In this document: piece after piece, positions 46,867 through 59,939 of the stretch
Numbering within the stretch: position 1 is the first letter of the stretch
Layout of the letters: each line of letters begins with the position of its first letter
Origin: Coccinella septempunctata
Taxonomy: Eukaryota; Arthropoda; Insecta; Coleoptera; Coccinellidae
DNA: 64,000 nucleotides
Direction of reading: 5' to 3'
Assembly: GCF_907165205.1 (NCBI RefSeq)
Contig: NC_058191.1
Span: 9,426,501 to 9,490,500, forward strand
Made by a program: the position numbers and the translations under genes
Notes under the pieces: generated by a model
What the model was told of the DNA's origin: nothing
The model's input: only the letters and a program-made list of their open reading frames with translations
Database searches by the model: none

Positions 46867-47235
46867 GGAAAATTGGAGGAGAATTCCCCATTGTAAATGT
46901 AACGGACATTTCATTGGATATGGCAGCCTGTGCGTCGAAAACCAAATTTCTATTCTTATGATTCACGTTTTGTGCCTCTCAAATAATGGGGTACTTTCAT
47001 ACAAATTAAAGAGCTCTATAGTTGTGCTATTGCTCCAGTTTGCAGAAATTTTCGCTTAAAAGAAAATGAAAATTGAAAACAAGAGACATTATATATCCAC
47101 TGCAGTCTTTACTATGCCATATGTTTTACATATATACGGTGCGCAAAATTCGCAATATGAGCGGACGTTTGCCAAAAGGCTTGTCATGTGTGTAGCCACC
47201 TTTACGCGGAGAAGCGACGAATATCGTACAAACCC

Positions 47236-47562
47236 TCAGTGCCCAATAATTGCAACACTATGATCAGCTGACTTAACACCTAAGACAACGGTATGGCCAG
47301 GTTTATTTCGAACATATTTCGGAGCTGGCCTTGCACGCGTGGCCACGTCTTGCATATCCTTCCTTACTGGTAAACATAACGAAGCGATAAGCGGTTCAGG
47401 GTCTCCTTTTTGATTCGTCCATTTTCTCCAAGGCGACCAGTTCGGATTACTTACATTCATTGGCGTCAATCTGCAGCGCCTATAACTTCCAAGTTTCGTT
47501 TCACAGCATTTTGTCTTTATCACAAGAGAACTAAATTTCCGAAAAACGATCCATAATTTCAA
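47236..47562 (-). CDS. Unrecognised ORF in a GC-richer patch
   Basis: 108 codons, ATG at 47562 and TAG-type stop at 47236, containing NWSPWRKWTNQKGDPEPLIA and RPAPKYVRNKPGHTVVLGVK. Base composition is richer in G+C than the surroundings. No family is recognised. A plus-strand ORF overlaps in part. Could be a gene relic or chance. Confidence 0.2.
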   Translation of the reverse strand: MKLWIVFRKFSSLVIKTKCCETKLGSYRRCRLTPMNVSNPNWSPWRKWTNQKGDPEPLIASLCLPVRKDMQDVATRARPAPKYVRNKPGHTVVLGVKSADHSVAIIGH

Positions 47563-47612
47563 GATCCTTCTTCTTTAACGGAGTTTACTTTACCTAAGTA
47601 CCTAGAAGAATA

Positions 47613-47847
47613 AAGGTGCCTACAGATTACTATGACGTGACGTGGGACCACGCCATAATGCGCATAATTCGGACCACGTCATAATATGCATGATTCAAAA
47701 ATCTAACCTAGGGTATTGTGCGGAATGCACGTCCCACGTCACGTCAGAACATTTTTAACGCTTCCGTACAAAACCCTATGTTAAATTTTTGAATCATGCA
47801 TATAATGACGTGGTTCCACGTCAAGTCATTGAATCTGTTGGCCCCCT
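47613..47847. mobile_element. 235-bp MITE, almost entirely self-complementary
   Basis: Left AAGGTGCCTACAGATT, right AGGGGGCCAACAGATT (reversed), TA outside both. Further in, GACGTGACGTGGGAC mirrors 47729-47749, and CATGATTCAAAAAT mirrors ATTTTTGAATCATG. Nested inverted pairs give a cruciform-like layout. Superfamily not certain. Confidence 0.8.
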
Positions 47848-47849
47848 TA

Positions 47850-49365
47850 GGGTTGAAATATCTACATAATACATCTAAGGATACTGGGTATAATTTGAGC
47901 ATATTGTTCTATCGTATATTTCAGTTGGGCAAGTGATTTTTTCTTCGTGAAGACATGCAGAGATGGGTGTGTTCAATTCCTGGATTGGTGAACTATCTGG
48001 TTATGAATTTTGACCAGCGCACAAAAGCTCCTTGACTTCAGGTTACTGCTTTAGAAGTTGAAAATAAATAACGGGCATATATCAGTAGGTACTTCATAAA
48101 TGATCAAATTCAGATTCAGTTAATGTGGACATATGAAATTAAATGTTCGGTCAAGATGGACGCAATAAAATGAAAAATCAAAAATAATGGCACTACAATT
48201 CGGACAGTCACTATTTCTATTATGAAATTCCTAAACTTTCCATCCTCATTTCATATTATATTGAGCGAAGGAATTATTCCATATCAGGAGATATCTCCCA
48301 GAAGTTTTTACAGCGCGAACTTTTATCCTCATTTTACTTCATTCCATCAAAGAAATGCTGTTTTTAGGATGCTTGATATTCATAATTAAATTCCCAGATA
48401 GATTATCCCAATATAAGGAGGGCTTGCTCCAACGTTTCGTCGGGTCATTTTATTTTGTTTCGGATCAAAAACCGCTCTTTTTCATGAGGATGATTTGCAT
48501 AGTTTAACGATTCAATTAAGCAGTCAGCTGAATATTCAGGAAATTGGGATTCGAAATGTTTCAATAATTGCCTCACAAAAAATTCCTTCAGTTGAGTGAC
48601 CATTTTCAAGAAAAGAGTGCTTATGGATGAGAAATATTTTATTCAGTTGGATTCTACTTTGTGAAATAGTAGAGAAGAGATAGAGGCACTTCAAGCGGAC
48701 AGGTTCCAAAATGATATGATTGAGAATTTTGGTGTGATGATTATATGAAATGAGCTTTAAATATTTATCCATGGAGATTGCCATAATTGATTGTGGCATG
48801 TGCTGAATTTTTGATAACATTTATCTGCAGAAACGAGGATTTTATGTCTCTCATAATACTTATCCCGTCAAACCTGTGATATTTGTCCACCCCGAAAATA
48901 ATTTTAATAATATAGGGAATTGTGAAGCTTGGTATTGTGTGCCTGAAGGTTGTGCTTAACTCTTAATACCAGTTGGTTTCCAGACTGAAAATATTTCAGT
49001 CTTTCGTCGACCTCAACATAAAATGACATTTTATATACTTACTAATTTCAGGACGAAAATTCGACTGTTTTTGAAGGCAAGTATTTTTCGTACGCAGATA
49101 CATTTTGTCCTAAAACTCTTGTCGTCCGCTGTCGTCACTATAATATGCGCGTTACGAGAGCAGTGACTGGGTAATTTTCGTGAATCCATGATTCAATAAA
49201 AACGAAAGTGCCTGTGAAAATAACTGTCATTTGCTGTGAAATTAAATTTTTAGGAAATCCGCTAGATTTCATCAGTAAATGAAGAATTTCTTGGTACTGC
49301 TGTAGAGATGGCGGTGGAAAAGCATGAAACTTTCGGGAATTAAACTTCGAACTCAGCCGACGTTT
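47850..49365. other. No recognised gene
   Basis: A 94-codon ORF at 48536-48820 (-) has no domain I recognise. Nothing else. Confidence 0.4.
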
Positions 49366-49873
49366 CGGAAATAGGGAATACTCCTTCTGCCGAAAATGAT
49401 GTATTTTTTATGAAATATCTTTGAAACGTCACATTTTGAAATAACCATTTCAACCGTTTCCCAAAAGAAAATTATTTTAAGCACTTTAAAATGAAAAATA
49501 AAAATGGGTATTGAAAGTTTGAAGCGTTTTGTGAGAATTGCACAAGCTGGCAACATCGACTGAAATATGCCGTGATAATAAAGGACAACAAATGCATAAT
49601 TTTGATGAGATAGACAAAGGTGGTTGTCTATGAAGTCTGCGACGAACGAGGAAGGTCGTAAAATTTTATGGGATTTTTATGGCCGGTTGTAGTTGAAGCT
49701 CGCGCTTAAGTACGCACCTGTGGATCAACAGCTGTAATTTTATAAACAACCGCACAAAGCGATTTAAATTTTGAAACCCCATATTTGAGGGATGATTTTG
49801 AATAGTTTTCGCGGTGAATTTGAAAAAATCATGAATGAAACTCGTAATTATTCAGTTCAAACTTGCATATGCA
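49366..49873 (+). repeat. Dispersed repeat, copy B
   Basis: Second copy of the repeat at 46363, with an extra roughly 65-bp segment around 49470-49540 that copy A lacks. Confidence 0.85.
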
Positions 49874-50109
49874 GTGATAACCCAGAAAGACGAGAATTCC
49901 CCATTATATTTGTATCATCAAGGCACTGAAAATGAGTAAAAACTAAGAAAAATCTTTCTATTCACAAAGTGAAAAGACAAAGTAAAAATATATATAGGAA
50001 ACAAACAAGTGTTTGAAAAATGACAAAAAATTCACAAAAATTACAGAAACCAATGGAGCCAAAAACAAGAAGCACAGTACAGAGGAAAGAAAAAAGAAAC
50101 ACTATGAAA

Positions 50110-50225
50110 TCATCACTGAGAGGGGACGTAGGTTGTCCATCATTCCCACCTGATTTGAGTATCTGCGACTTCTTTCTTTGGGGCTACCTTGAAGTCTTGA
50201 AACGTCGTAGAAGGTACTTGAGTTT
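50110..50225 (+). pseudogene. Mariner-type transposase C-terminal crumb
   Basis: GCPSFPPDLSICDFFLWGYL followed by EVLKRRRR is the third-catalytic-residue block (PPxSPDLSxxDFFLWGYLK) of IS630/Tc1/mariner-type transposases. Nothing else of the gene is seen nearby. Confidence 0.55.
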
Positions 50226-50994
50226 TTATAAAATTTGGCAACCTCCAAATTTTTGCCCCACATATGGACTTCAGTTGCTGAGGATGACTTGATCATTGAT
50301 AAATCTCTTTTTTCATTATGGAGACAGAATCGCTAAGGTGACTAAATTCAAGTTTTTAATTTTTCTTCTTATTTGAGGTCAATGACATCCAATTTATTAG
50401 TGGTTGATGTTTTTGTAGTATTATCAGAAACATACCCTTTTAGTAGAGTTGATGAAAGATGAAAAAAAGTTTCAATTGTATGTTTATAACGAAAAAACTT
50501 TTTGTGATATCTTTATCAGGAATCCAAGAATTAGGAAAAAGTAAATTGAAGTGTGAAAAATAACTGAACCTGATTTCTTGCGAGCTTTTTGAACAAGATA
50601 CAAGTGCTTTGTCATTTTGCACAAATATGTCTGCATTTTTCGAAATTCTAGCAGAAATTGTGATCAAATTCGATTCTTTTCATCTGCCTGTGAACACTTT
50701 CACATAGTAAAAACTAAATCTTTAAATTTTCATGATAGGTTCATTTCGTTAATAGGTATAGACTTCGGCTTGTGGTTTCGAAGTTATGGACATCTCCGTT
50801 CTCAATATTAAAAAAATGGTACCAACCATTGAAAATATATAAATACCGATGCCATGACTAAAGCAATATTTCGTGGAGATCGTATAATTAGGAATTTAAA
50901 AAAAAAATCATATGCTTATTCCTCGAATGGATTAATTTCTTTTTTGATTGCAAACAAGTAGGGTAGTAAAAACTGCTATTTTTGCGTTCATGTA

Positions 50995-52099
50995 CAGGGT
51001 GGGCAAATTTCGATGTTTTAGCACTACAGCTTTTAAACCAGTGGAGATAGACAAAATCTGATACCCCATTCTCTTTCTCTTTTTCTGAGAAACTAACAAG
51101 AGTAGTAGTCATTTTTGGCCACCTTCTTTTGTTTTCGAGTTATAAGCGAAAATTGGAAAAATGGCGATTTCGAAATAAATTTATATCACCTCTAATACTG
51201 ATGATAGAGCTCAGAAATTAAAACATTATACAGGCACTTTTTTGAGAAGAATCCAGTGGCGCGCTTCCTTTTTTAGCAGGATTTCTAATTACGGAGATAT
51301 GACTCAAAGTTATGTTTTCTTGAATGGAAACACTTGATTTCTGTGCAATTTTTTGAAAGCTTATTCATTCATTATTATTATTCACTGATTTAGCATATAA
51401 ATAATAGAAAAGGGTCAAAAACCTTTTTTCTCAATATTTCTATGGTTTCAATTTTGGACGAGCACAGAAAAATAGAGCTTCCTATAACAAGAGCAGTCTC
51501 CTTCCGGCATTGTTATTCTTTCTTTGCTTTTTACCTATTTTCACATAATTTTAATCTTGGAGAAATTGGATAAGAAGCATAAAAATAAAAGGACTAATAG
51601 AAGAAGGAGACTGTGGTAATCATAAAATGCTCATTTTACTATTCTCATCAAAAGTAGAAACCATACAAATATTGAGAAAAAAAGTTTTTGACAATTTTCT
51701 ATTATTTATATTGATACAAACCATATAATATTATATATTTTTGTAATCAGTAAAAATTAAGCTTTCAAGAAATTGCACAGAAATCTAGTGTTCCCAGCTT
51801 CGTAATTAAAAATCCTGCTAAAAAAGCAAGCACGCTAGAGGATTCTACTTGAAAAAGGGCTTGTATAATGTTTTAATTTCAGAGCTTTTTCATCAGTATT
51901 AGCGGAGATATAAATTTAATTCGAAATCGCTATTTTTCCAATTTTCGCTTATAACACGAAAACAAAAGAAAGTGTACAAAAATTTCTACTACTCTTGTTA
52001 GTTTCTCAGAAAAAGAGAACGAAAATGGGGTATCAGATTTTGTCCATCTCCTCTGATTTAAAAGCTGTAGTGCTAAAACATCGAAATTAGCTTACCCTG
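50995..52099. mobile_element. 1.1-kb fold-back element on a TA site
   Basis: Left CAGGGTGGGCAAATTTCGAT and right CAGGGTAAGCTAATTTCGAT (reversed), with TA at 50993-50994 and 52100-52101. The arms run nearly to the centre: TTTTAGCACTACAGCTTTTA, CCCCATT, CTTTTTCTGAGAAACTAACA and TTTTGTTTTCG are mirrored, as are GCAGGATTT and TTTCTGTGCAATTT. Arms exceed 350 bp each. No coding. Confidence 0.93.
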
Positions 52100-52661
52100 T
52101 ACAGGTTAAGTTTCTATATTTTACTCAATATCTCAGGTAATAAAAATATTGGTCTTAAAAAAAGTTTGAATGGGCAAATGGAAAGTATTTTTTCTTGGTA
52201 TTCAGAATTCAGTACTAGGAAATGCAAAAAAGCATCGTAAGCCTAAAAATTTCATGTGAATTTGTTTTTTGAATCGATAGCGCTCTTTCTTCTGCTTTCA
52301 AATAATGCTTCATCGAGGTTATCTCTGTCAGTTTTTGGAAGAATATAGATTTTTTCGTCTGAAACTTAGGCAGCTGTAGAACGCTAAACAATAGTAGGCA
52401 TGATTAATAAGTGAATTAAATTGTTTTTGTTTTGTTTGACATTGACATTCCTTTCTATACATAATTTGAGAATTGGTATATCGAAAATGATGTATTCTGA
52501 AGTTGGAAGTGATATTGTGTCAGGTTTTATAAAAACTAAGCAAATATAAAACCAATATTCACTGAGATAGATATTGAGTAAAATATCACTCTCTACAATT
52601 ACCGTCATCAATATAAGTCCTGTTCACAAACGAGGTTCGTTATCTTGTTGATATGGCCCCT

Positions 52662-52862
52662 TCAGTCCGAAGAGAATTCAACCAAAAATTTTCGAAGTGA
52701 GACCATGAAGAGCCATCTTGTCCTCGAAAAGTTTCTCAGTGATAAATTCCCCAAGTTCTCTGAAATGATTGATGAATCGCTTGAGTTTTGTAATGAAAGA
52801 ATAAGCAATGCTTTTTTCGTGGAAAATATTCCAACTAAATGAATTTGTACCGCGTCCAACAA
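52662..52862 (-). pseudogene. Possible hAT/ZMYM-type transposase relic
   Basis: The minus-strand frame has VQIHLVGIFSTKKALLILSL and NLSLRNFSRTRW. The pattern (V)Q..Y.FFS.S..RW..L...LKxLSxTRW is common in hAT-like proteins of the TTF/ZMYM type in insects. Short, with no catalytic residues visible beyond this piece. Confidence 0.35.
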
Positions 52863-53009
52863 GCAGAACCAGATTGTGTGGATGTGCTTTTAGAATTTGC
52901 AATTCAAAACAGCGATATGGCTTTTTTCACCTGACTGTATGTTTCTCAATTATTTCAAATCGAATGGTGGGAATTGCAAAGGTTTTCACATAGGAATCTG
53001 TATCCTATA

Positions 53010-54006
53010 TAGGGTGTTTCAAAAAAAGGGACCTTCTGTCTCTAGGATAGGAGAAAAACTGAAAAATATTTGGGGTTTGCTTGGTGAAAAAATTTAGTAA
53101 CACCATACGTATTCAAGATAAAGCGCGTTAAAGAAAAAAATTCATACAGAAGAAAGGAAAGCATCCTATCACAATTTTTCAACATGAATTCTTTTTGCTA
53201 TGCGTCCCCATTTAAATAATAACAAATTTTCAATTTATCTAATATGGATACTAATTAATTATAACAATAACTAATAACTTCATCCTTACTTTATACCAGC
53301 ATCGGTTGTTACTTTTATGTTCAAATAAAAATATTCCGAAAACGGTAGACAGTATCAAATTTTACTAGGACTACCTTTTTGGTGTGAAATTGAATTATGT
53401 TTAAGTTCACTTGAATTTTTGATGAACAAATCTAATCTCAAAAAAGGTATATTCAATACTACTTGGTAATTCTCGATTCACTTATATTTTAGCACTCAGT
53501 TGACCATGAAAGTGTTTGTTACTAGAACGGAAGAAGGTTGGTTATATACAATTTCATTTGAATCTAAACGACTTATAAATTTAAGCTGAATGTTTCCACA
53601 GTCAGAAATATTGTGAATGAAGAGGATGACAAAGAATTTTCTTTCATTGGTAGACCCAAAAAAGTGGTAGCGTTTGAGAATTTTATTTGAGGGTGAACAA
53701 ATGCGAAAAGTTGATACAGGATTTTCGATGAATATCATCGTAGAATAATTTTTCATTTCACTTCACCTATTCATTGTAAATGTCTTGAGGGATCAATAAT
53801 TATACATATAATTATTATATCAAAATCAAAGTATTAAAAAGTATTCATTTAATTTCGCCAGTAGTTCAGGCAAAAATCGTAAGAAATGTGTATAATTTAT
53901 CCCGAAAACAGATGGAGTTACGAAAAGTTCCTACTGACCAAACCCCAATTATTTTTCAGTTTCCTACTTATCGTAGAGACCGAGTCATCTTTTTTGAAAC
54001 ACCCTG
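53010..54006. mobile_element. 997-bp TA-site element with about 100-bp inverted ends
   Basis: Left TAGGGTGTTTCAAAAAAAGG and right CAGGGTGTTTCAAAAAAGAT (reversed), TA at both edges (53008-53009 and 54007-54008). Mirrored blocks include ACTGAAAAATA(T/A)TTGGGGTTTG. The interior contains a fragment of family Y, 53475-53850. No transposase. Confidence 0.9.
53475..53850 (+). repeat. Family Y repeat, copy 4 (fragment)
   Basis: Starts with the family start motif (TTTTAGCACTCAGTTGACC) and continues to the exon 2 region (TCAGAAATATTGTGAATGAA). It lacks the exon 1 and intron part between about 53540 and 53548. Nested inside the 53010-54006 element. Confidence 0.8.
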
Positions 54007-55587
54007 TAAAATTCGTCGTAACTTCTTTAAGTCTTTCGATAATATAGAAAGCACAAGAAAAAATATACAAGCTTTAACATTTAGCGATGTTGTGGAGTTT
54101 GTGTCTTCATTCTTATGCGTTGTATGTATGAACCGAATACCTAGTCGTCAAAAGAATTGTGAGTCGACGAATTGACTCAGAGTTTGAAATAATTACTAAC
54201 ACCTTAATTTGAATGTTCCAAAGAATTTTTTAAATTGATTTTTAATGGGGTGTGTTGTTGAGTCGTTCTCCGATTGTTTCTCTTTCTGTTGGAGTAGCTT
54301 TCAACAATTTTAATGATGTTCAATGTTATATTTTAGGGTTCAAGCTGAATTTAATCTTGAGCCAATCTCAACTCTGACAGTTTCGTACTATTTTGACACG
54401 TTAAACTAGGTTGAATATTGAACTCGACTCAAATTTGAATTTTAACGTGCGTTCAAACAAATTCGTCGTCAAGTAGGCTATGGAATTTGGAACGTCGATA
54501 TTTCGTGTCAAAACGAATTTTTAGCTTTTTCTATACTATTTTCTAGGTGAACTGTCAAGTTACAAGTTAACATTTTAGATTTTTGTTGAATTAAAATTAT
54601 CAGCGACATTCCCAATGTTGCTGAAGAATCAATCTTTGGAAAATACTGTTCTGCAATGCGTTGACGACATAGGTATGTTCAAGCAAAAAAGAGTGGTGGT
54701 CGACCAAAGAAGAAAACCTTAGAGTTATTCACCAATAATTAAAATATGATGACAGAAGACAGAAACTCCACGAACCTCTGTTCGAGTTTCATCTCAAGTG
54801 GCTGGAGTATTTGTTGGCATATTTTATGCCACACGATTTTGAATGAAAGATTACATGTTATCAGAAAATTCAAAAGATTGATTACCTATCCTTGTAGCAT
54901 CCAAAAAAAATGGAGTTTGATATGCATCAGTCAATGGCAAAATGTGCGACCTTTTCTTTTACGGAACTTTAACACTAGAAAGTTATGAATAAGGAGAAAG
55001 TGTCATCCCTTTTTATAGCTAAATTGAATTTTTATTAATTGTCCAATATTTATTTTCATGTAATTCAGTTCTTCAGTTTAGTCATGGATTTCCACTAATG
55101 ACCAAATCGATTCAATATTTAAAGAGAATTAACAAACATATTGATATTCTTACTGTGCTTTATTCATATTACTGAAATTGGTAGAACCTTCTTACAAAAA
55201 GAAAACCTAATATGTACCACGATCCGTTCAAGATTCATGTCTCTTACGTATAAAAATAGTGGACATCAGTTAAACTTTTTACCAAGAATTTTTTTAACCG
55301 CCTCAGATTGTTTGAATTCTTGTGGTCAGACTCAATGGAAGAAATCCCCTTAGCACTTTGGGTGAAATTAATTTTTCCTTAAAGTGCCTCTCCACTTTCC
55401 ATACAAAATTACGATGTATACATCATCATTAACCTATAGGTCAATTCACATTTTGGGAAGATGAATAATTCAACAAAAAAGACCTACGTTCAGACACCGA
55501 ATATCAACGTTTAAGATTTCATAGCCTACTTGACGCCTACCCAAGTTACAACTGGGCCTTATACGTGGGGAGCCGACGATGCTATAT
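54007..55587. other. No recognised gene
   Basis: A GGRPKKKT stretch in a frame near 54690 hints at a transposase hinge but nothing else supports it. Confidence 0.4.
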
Positions 55588-57037
55588 CGGGATTTACTCG
55601 AGCGTCGTGAAGACCTTGTGAATTTTGAAGATTAGATGGTAGAAAGAAAAAAAGGTTCTATGATGTATGCACTTCCAGCGGTGGGTAAAGCGTCTGTAGG
55701 GTGTAGATGTAGATGTGAAAATAAATCGTCAGGTGTACATACTCGAGCGTGTCAAATTAAGATCCTGTATATGCTCTACGTATCTCTGATAACGTATTCA
55801 TGCTTATCTGACAGTTTGCGCGGTGGGACTGGCCGTAGAGAAGAGTTGAAAATATTAAAAAAAAAATTTCCAGCGTGTCAGATTCTTGGAGGATATGTTA
55901 ATTGGACCCAAGGGTCCAAGGGAAGCTACTTTTCAAGGGACTAACAATTTGGACGGGACGCAAGGTCACAGCGGTCCTTTGAAAATGTAAAAAAAAATCG
56001 TTACTTGTACATGCTCAAGCGTGTCAGATTTTCATACAGATGGTTAATCTGGGTGTTGTAGACCTGTTGACCCATTAATCTAACACTAATCAGGGGGGGG
56101 TTTCCTTAATCTGACACTTTGAAGATGATGAAAATCCCTTTTTTTTCGAATATTTTCCTCCCTGTACCTTTAATCGTTTTTGTATTCATGATGAAAGTTG
56201 TAGATAATAAAAGTCTACACAACTTTTGTCTGAGGCAATTTTACATACTCCCAACCGTTCTCGAGTTAGAGGGCGATAAGGGCGAGAAGCTTAGCCACAC
56301 ATGCGAAAGGGCAAGGTCAATGTAGAATCCCAGTCTAATCTACAATTGTCAAAATGACAAGGTATTTCTATGATGACAATTTCGAAATTAGTCACGAAAA
56401 TTTTAGTGTTGTCTGTGACAGAACCTTAGAATGTACTATTTTCCAACGACTGAATTTTCGCTTCAGCATGTATCGCTAAACACCTCGCATTAATCGCCAT
56501 ATATCTCAAAAACGTTTGAACGTAGAAAAAATTGCTTGGGACAAAATTTGTAGAAATTGTTATGCTCTACAAATATTGTAATAAATGCGAAAATGATTTG
56601 AAGCCCAGGGAAGGAGATAATTCAAAAAAAATTTTTGTGACCGTTATGGCCAATTTTTATTGTTTCGGCTTGCTAAAACTGTTAGATTATATTTTTTCTG
56701 TTATTCTTGAATCATTAGCTTCAAAATAAGAAAAATAACCACCGCGCTCGAGAATGTACACCTGACGTTTTTTTTTTGCAACTTTGGCGCTCTCCCACAC
56801 ATTTTCGACACGCTTAAGTTGTCAGATTAAGAGAATATATACTTTTCAACATGTAATTAAACACATATATCTTAATCTGACACGCTCGAGTATGTACAAT
56901 GATAATTTTTTTTTACTATTCTGATAAACTGTCCTAGACAATTCCCCCTATATACAGGTCTAATTTTTGGTAGAGGTACTTTGCAGGGTCCAAGGTATGT
57001 CCCCTTACATTAATCTGACATGCTCGAGTAAATCCCG
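55588..57037. mobile_element. Family Z element, copy 2, with inverted ends and repeated motifs
   Basis: Ends CGGGATTTACTCGAGCG (55588-55604) and, reversed, CGGGATTTACTCGAGC (57022-57037). The motif ACTCGAGCGTGTCAGATTAAG or close variants occurs near 55598, 55740, 56008, 56104, 56745, 56815, 56875 and 57015, in both orientations. 56490-56965 matches copy 1 at 22.8-23.8 kb. ORFs here show no domain. Unclassified DNA element, probably non-autonomous. Confidence 0.7.
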
Positions 57038-59490
57038 AATTTCCCTCTTCGGCTGCCCAACTATTAGGCTTTTAGCGATGCTTCGAATCTTCGAAGTTGT
57101 CTCCCTTGAATCAAAAATAGACCGAGCGTTTTTATTATTATTCGGTTTTGCCGATCTATAGAGCCACTGTTTCTGTTTCAACGGCGCACTCTGTACCTAT
57201 ATTACATAACGTATAACCTTGCAATATGAATTTGTATCGCAATTCCACTTTTCTATTGATTACACTCGTGCCTTTCGGTTTTTCCTGATACTCAGCCTCA
57301 ATATCTTCCTCCCTACACGAAAAGAAAAGGGGAAGAGACTGTAAACTTTTCTTCATTATAAAATACTACAGATGGGTAGAGAACTTGACTGGAGTTCGAA
57401 AGTTCAATATGTAATTCCGAAAGTTTTCGAGCTATATTAAAAATTGGATAGTCCATTGTAGGAAATGAAAGGTTGGAGTGTGCTAAAGTTGGCGGTTGTC
57501 GGTCTTTTATCGTGCGGGGATGCGCTATTATACGACAAACTTCAGGCCGGTGCTTGTACGAGTACATGGATGTGTAATGTTATAGAGATAAGGCCAATGG
57601 TCCGTTACTCTGCTTTAATGTTTCGTGGCTTTCCCTCTTTCACTCCGCATAGGACGAATCGTTTATTCACAGACCATGTGTCTGAAAAGTACGTTACTCA
57701 AAACACTAAAACGTTTTTTTCTTTTTGTGAAAAACTCAGTTGGGCGAAGTTTCAATGGACGTGAAAAACGGGTCGATGATAATATTCGAATGGCTTTTTG
57801 CGATTCGAGTTCCACTTTAAAACGAAATTATTGTTAACAACTTGGAGCAGCGGTTTTAGCGTCCTGATGATATGAAGCACTGTCGTTCTTCTTTGAGACT
57901 ACACATGAAATTTCATATAGTATAGATAATAATCAATGAATGAATTATTCGATGCAGAAATAACGTCGAAATCTCCGAGACCCAGTCTCGGGTCATCTTC
58001 TTAACTTCTGTAGTCCAGTCATTTAGTAATTTGAAAGTGAAAAAATTGCTGAAGAATTTCTCGACGGATCTACATACATGGTGAGTCTTTGACTCGAACA
58101 AATATTTTAACATTATATTCTTGAGGTCAAAAAAAAACTTTTTTCCCTTACCATTTCTTCCCAATCGGCCCGGTTCGAAAGATACAGGCTGTTGAAAAAC
58201 CATTAAAAATGATATACTCATGTTTATGTCACAAATGGTTTCATCGAATGGAATGAATTTCGGAATATTAATTTTTATTTATTTGATGATTTTTTTCCAA
58301 ACACAAGATATCATCTACGTCTTCCAGTTTTCTCATTATTACCATCACGTACCATAAAAATACCAAAAATTCAAAGAACAAAACTCTTGAAACTAAGTTG
58401 GAAGCTATCTAATGAATATATGAACGTTTTGTAAAATAAAAGTATTCTTCATATTCTGTCATATAATGAGGGAAATAGAGTAATATAATCAAACTATTTA
58501 ATGCAATGCATTAATGGATGAATGATTCATCAAGGGTTGCGGTATGCCGTTTTTTGGAATCCTTATGTTCAATGGGTCGAAAAAATATTGGAATTTGAAT
58601 GCAAGCATAACACTTCTAATTAGAAGAATAAAAAAAATATTTCGTTCTTCGAAGCAGTTTTTTAGAACAGTAATCTTCCCTTCCATCACAGATGATCTTA
58701 AAGAAATTATTGAGAAAATAGTACGAATCCCCTTTTTAAATATAATCCCATTGCTTTCGTTGAAAAAAATTCAGATATTTCAATTTGCGAATCATCATCC
58801 AGAATTGAGAGTATTGCCCTCAATATAATATACCATTAGATGGAAAATCCAAATGTGAGTATCAACCCATACTTGGGGTTGGGTTCTCAAAATTAGAAAA
58901 AGAGTTGTACAAATTGAAACTTAGAAATAAAAAAAATGAGGTAGTGATTTTTGCTGCTAGCACTCGGACTAAGAAATTTTATAGGCCAAGAATTATTATT
59001 CTACAGCTTTTGAGATTCAGTTATTTGTAGGTGTTTTTATTTACATAAACGAATCTTTATTAAATAAGCCAATTAAGCCAATAGGCTAAATTGAATAAAA
59101 AACACATCTTCAAATAATTAAAGGTTTACTTATATCTAAGCATAGACACTGCAGGTACATATATCGTTTCATTTACAGTAATTTTCAAAAAACGCATATT
59201 TAAATATGGAACTATTGTAAATTCAATAGCAGAAAAGAATGCAAATTTCAAATAATTATTTTTTCATATTTTACATTTTTCATTAAATTTCCTAAATACA
59301 AATAACTCTCACGATATTATTACAATCACAAATAAAATATAATACAAGGCATTTTTTAAATTCCAAACAATTTTTGCAATCAGATGAAGGATAGATATAG
59401 GTATATAATTGATAAACAGGTAACATAAATAAATATAATTGAACAAACAATGGAAAAAATCAAACACTCACAAATTGTATAAGATAAGAA
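57038..59490. other. No recognised gene
   Basis: ORFs at 57.1-58.9 kb lack recognisable domains. AT content rises after 58.2 kb. Confidence 0.45.
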
Positions 59491-59868
59491 TCATGAACCA
59501 CCTCCGTTCTTGGGCTGGCGTTTATAGGGAAAATCCAAGAACTTCACATCAGGTGATACAGTTACCAAGTTCCCTAGATAAACAGCGAAGTTTTCGTATG
59601 GTAGCGATTTGAGATGATAAGCAGTATATAGGGCGTCATCCTCAGTTGCGAAATAAAGGAACAGAAACCTTCCTTTTTCCCGTTTCTCTATAGAAATGGA
59701 AATACCTTTCGTTTCCTCAAATTTTTCGAAGAAATGGAATATTTCTAAAATTTTACCTCTCATGCTGCCCAAATTTCCAACATACAGTCTGTATTTGCAA
59801 TTTCCTTCTACTATCAATCTCATCATTTTTTCGATGTATTGTTCAAGCATTGCTCTATTCGTAGCCAT
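59491..59868 (-). CDS. Small RRM-like RNA-binding protein, single exon
   Basis: Intact 125-codon ORF from ATG at 59868 (good context, AAACAATGG) to TGA at 59491. An in-frame ATG nine codons upstream (59895) is a less likely start. Residues 1-20 look helical (MATNRAMLEQYIEKMM). YRLYVGNLG fits RNP2 and RFLFLYFATEDDA fits RNP1, with a beta-alpha-beta layout over roughly residues 25-110, so one RRM-type domain is likely. The tail, KRQPKNGGGS, is short and basic. Aromatic residues at RNP1 are kept (F, F), suggesting RNA binding is possible. Without introns it could be a retrogene. A TATA box lies upstream. No paralogue in the window. The exact family is not identified. Confidence 0.6.
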   Translation of the reverse strand: MATNRAMLEQYIEKMMRLIVEGNCKYRLYVGNLGSMRGKILEIFHFFEKFEETKGISISIEKREKGRFLFLYFATEDDALYTAYHLKSLPYENFAVYLGNLVTVSPDVKFLDFPYKRQPKNGGGS

Positions 59869-59939
59869 TGTTTCCAGTTTATATTTCACTAACACTAAAA
59901 TTCAACTATCATATATCACTACTATTAACTAGTCAAGTG

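Noticed and set aside
54640..54990. Tc1 transposase N-terminus
   Set aside because: Only a GGRPKKKT hinge-like stretch; flanking frames show no helix-turn-helix or DDE block.
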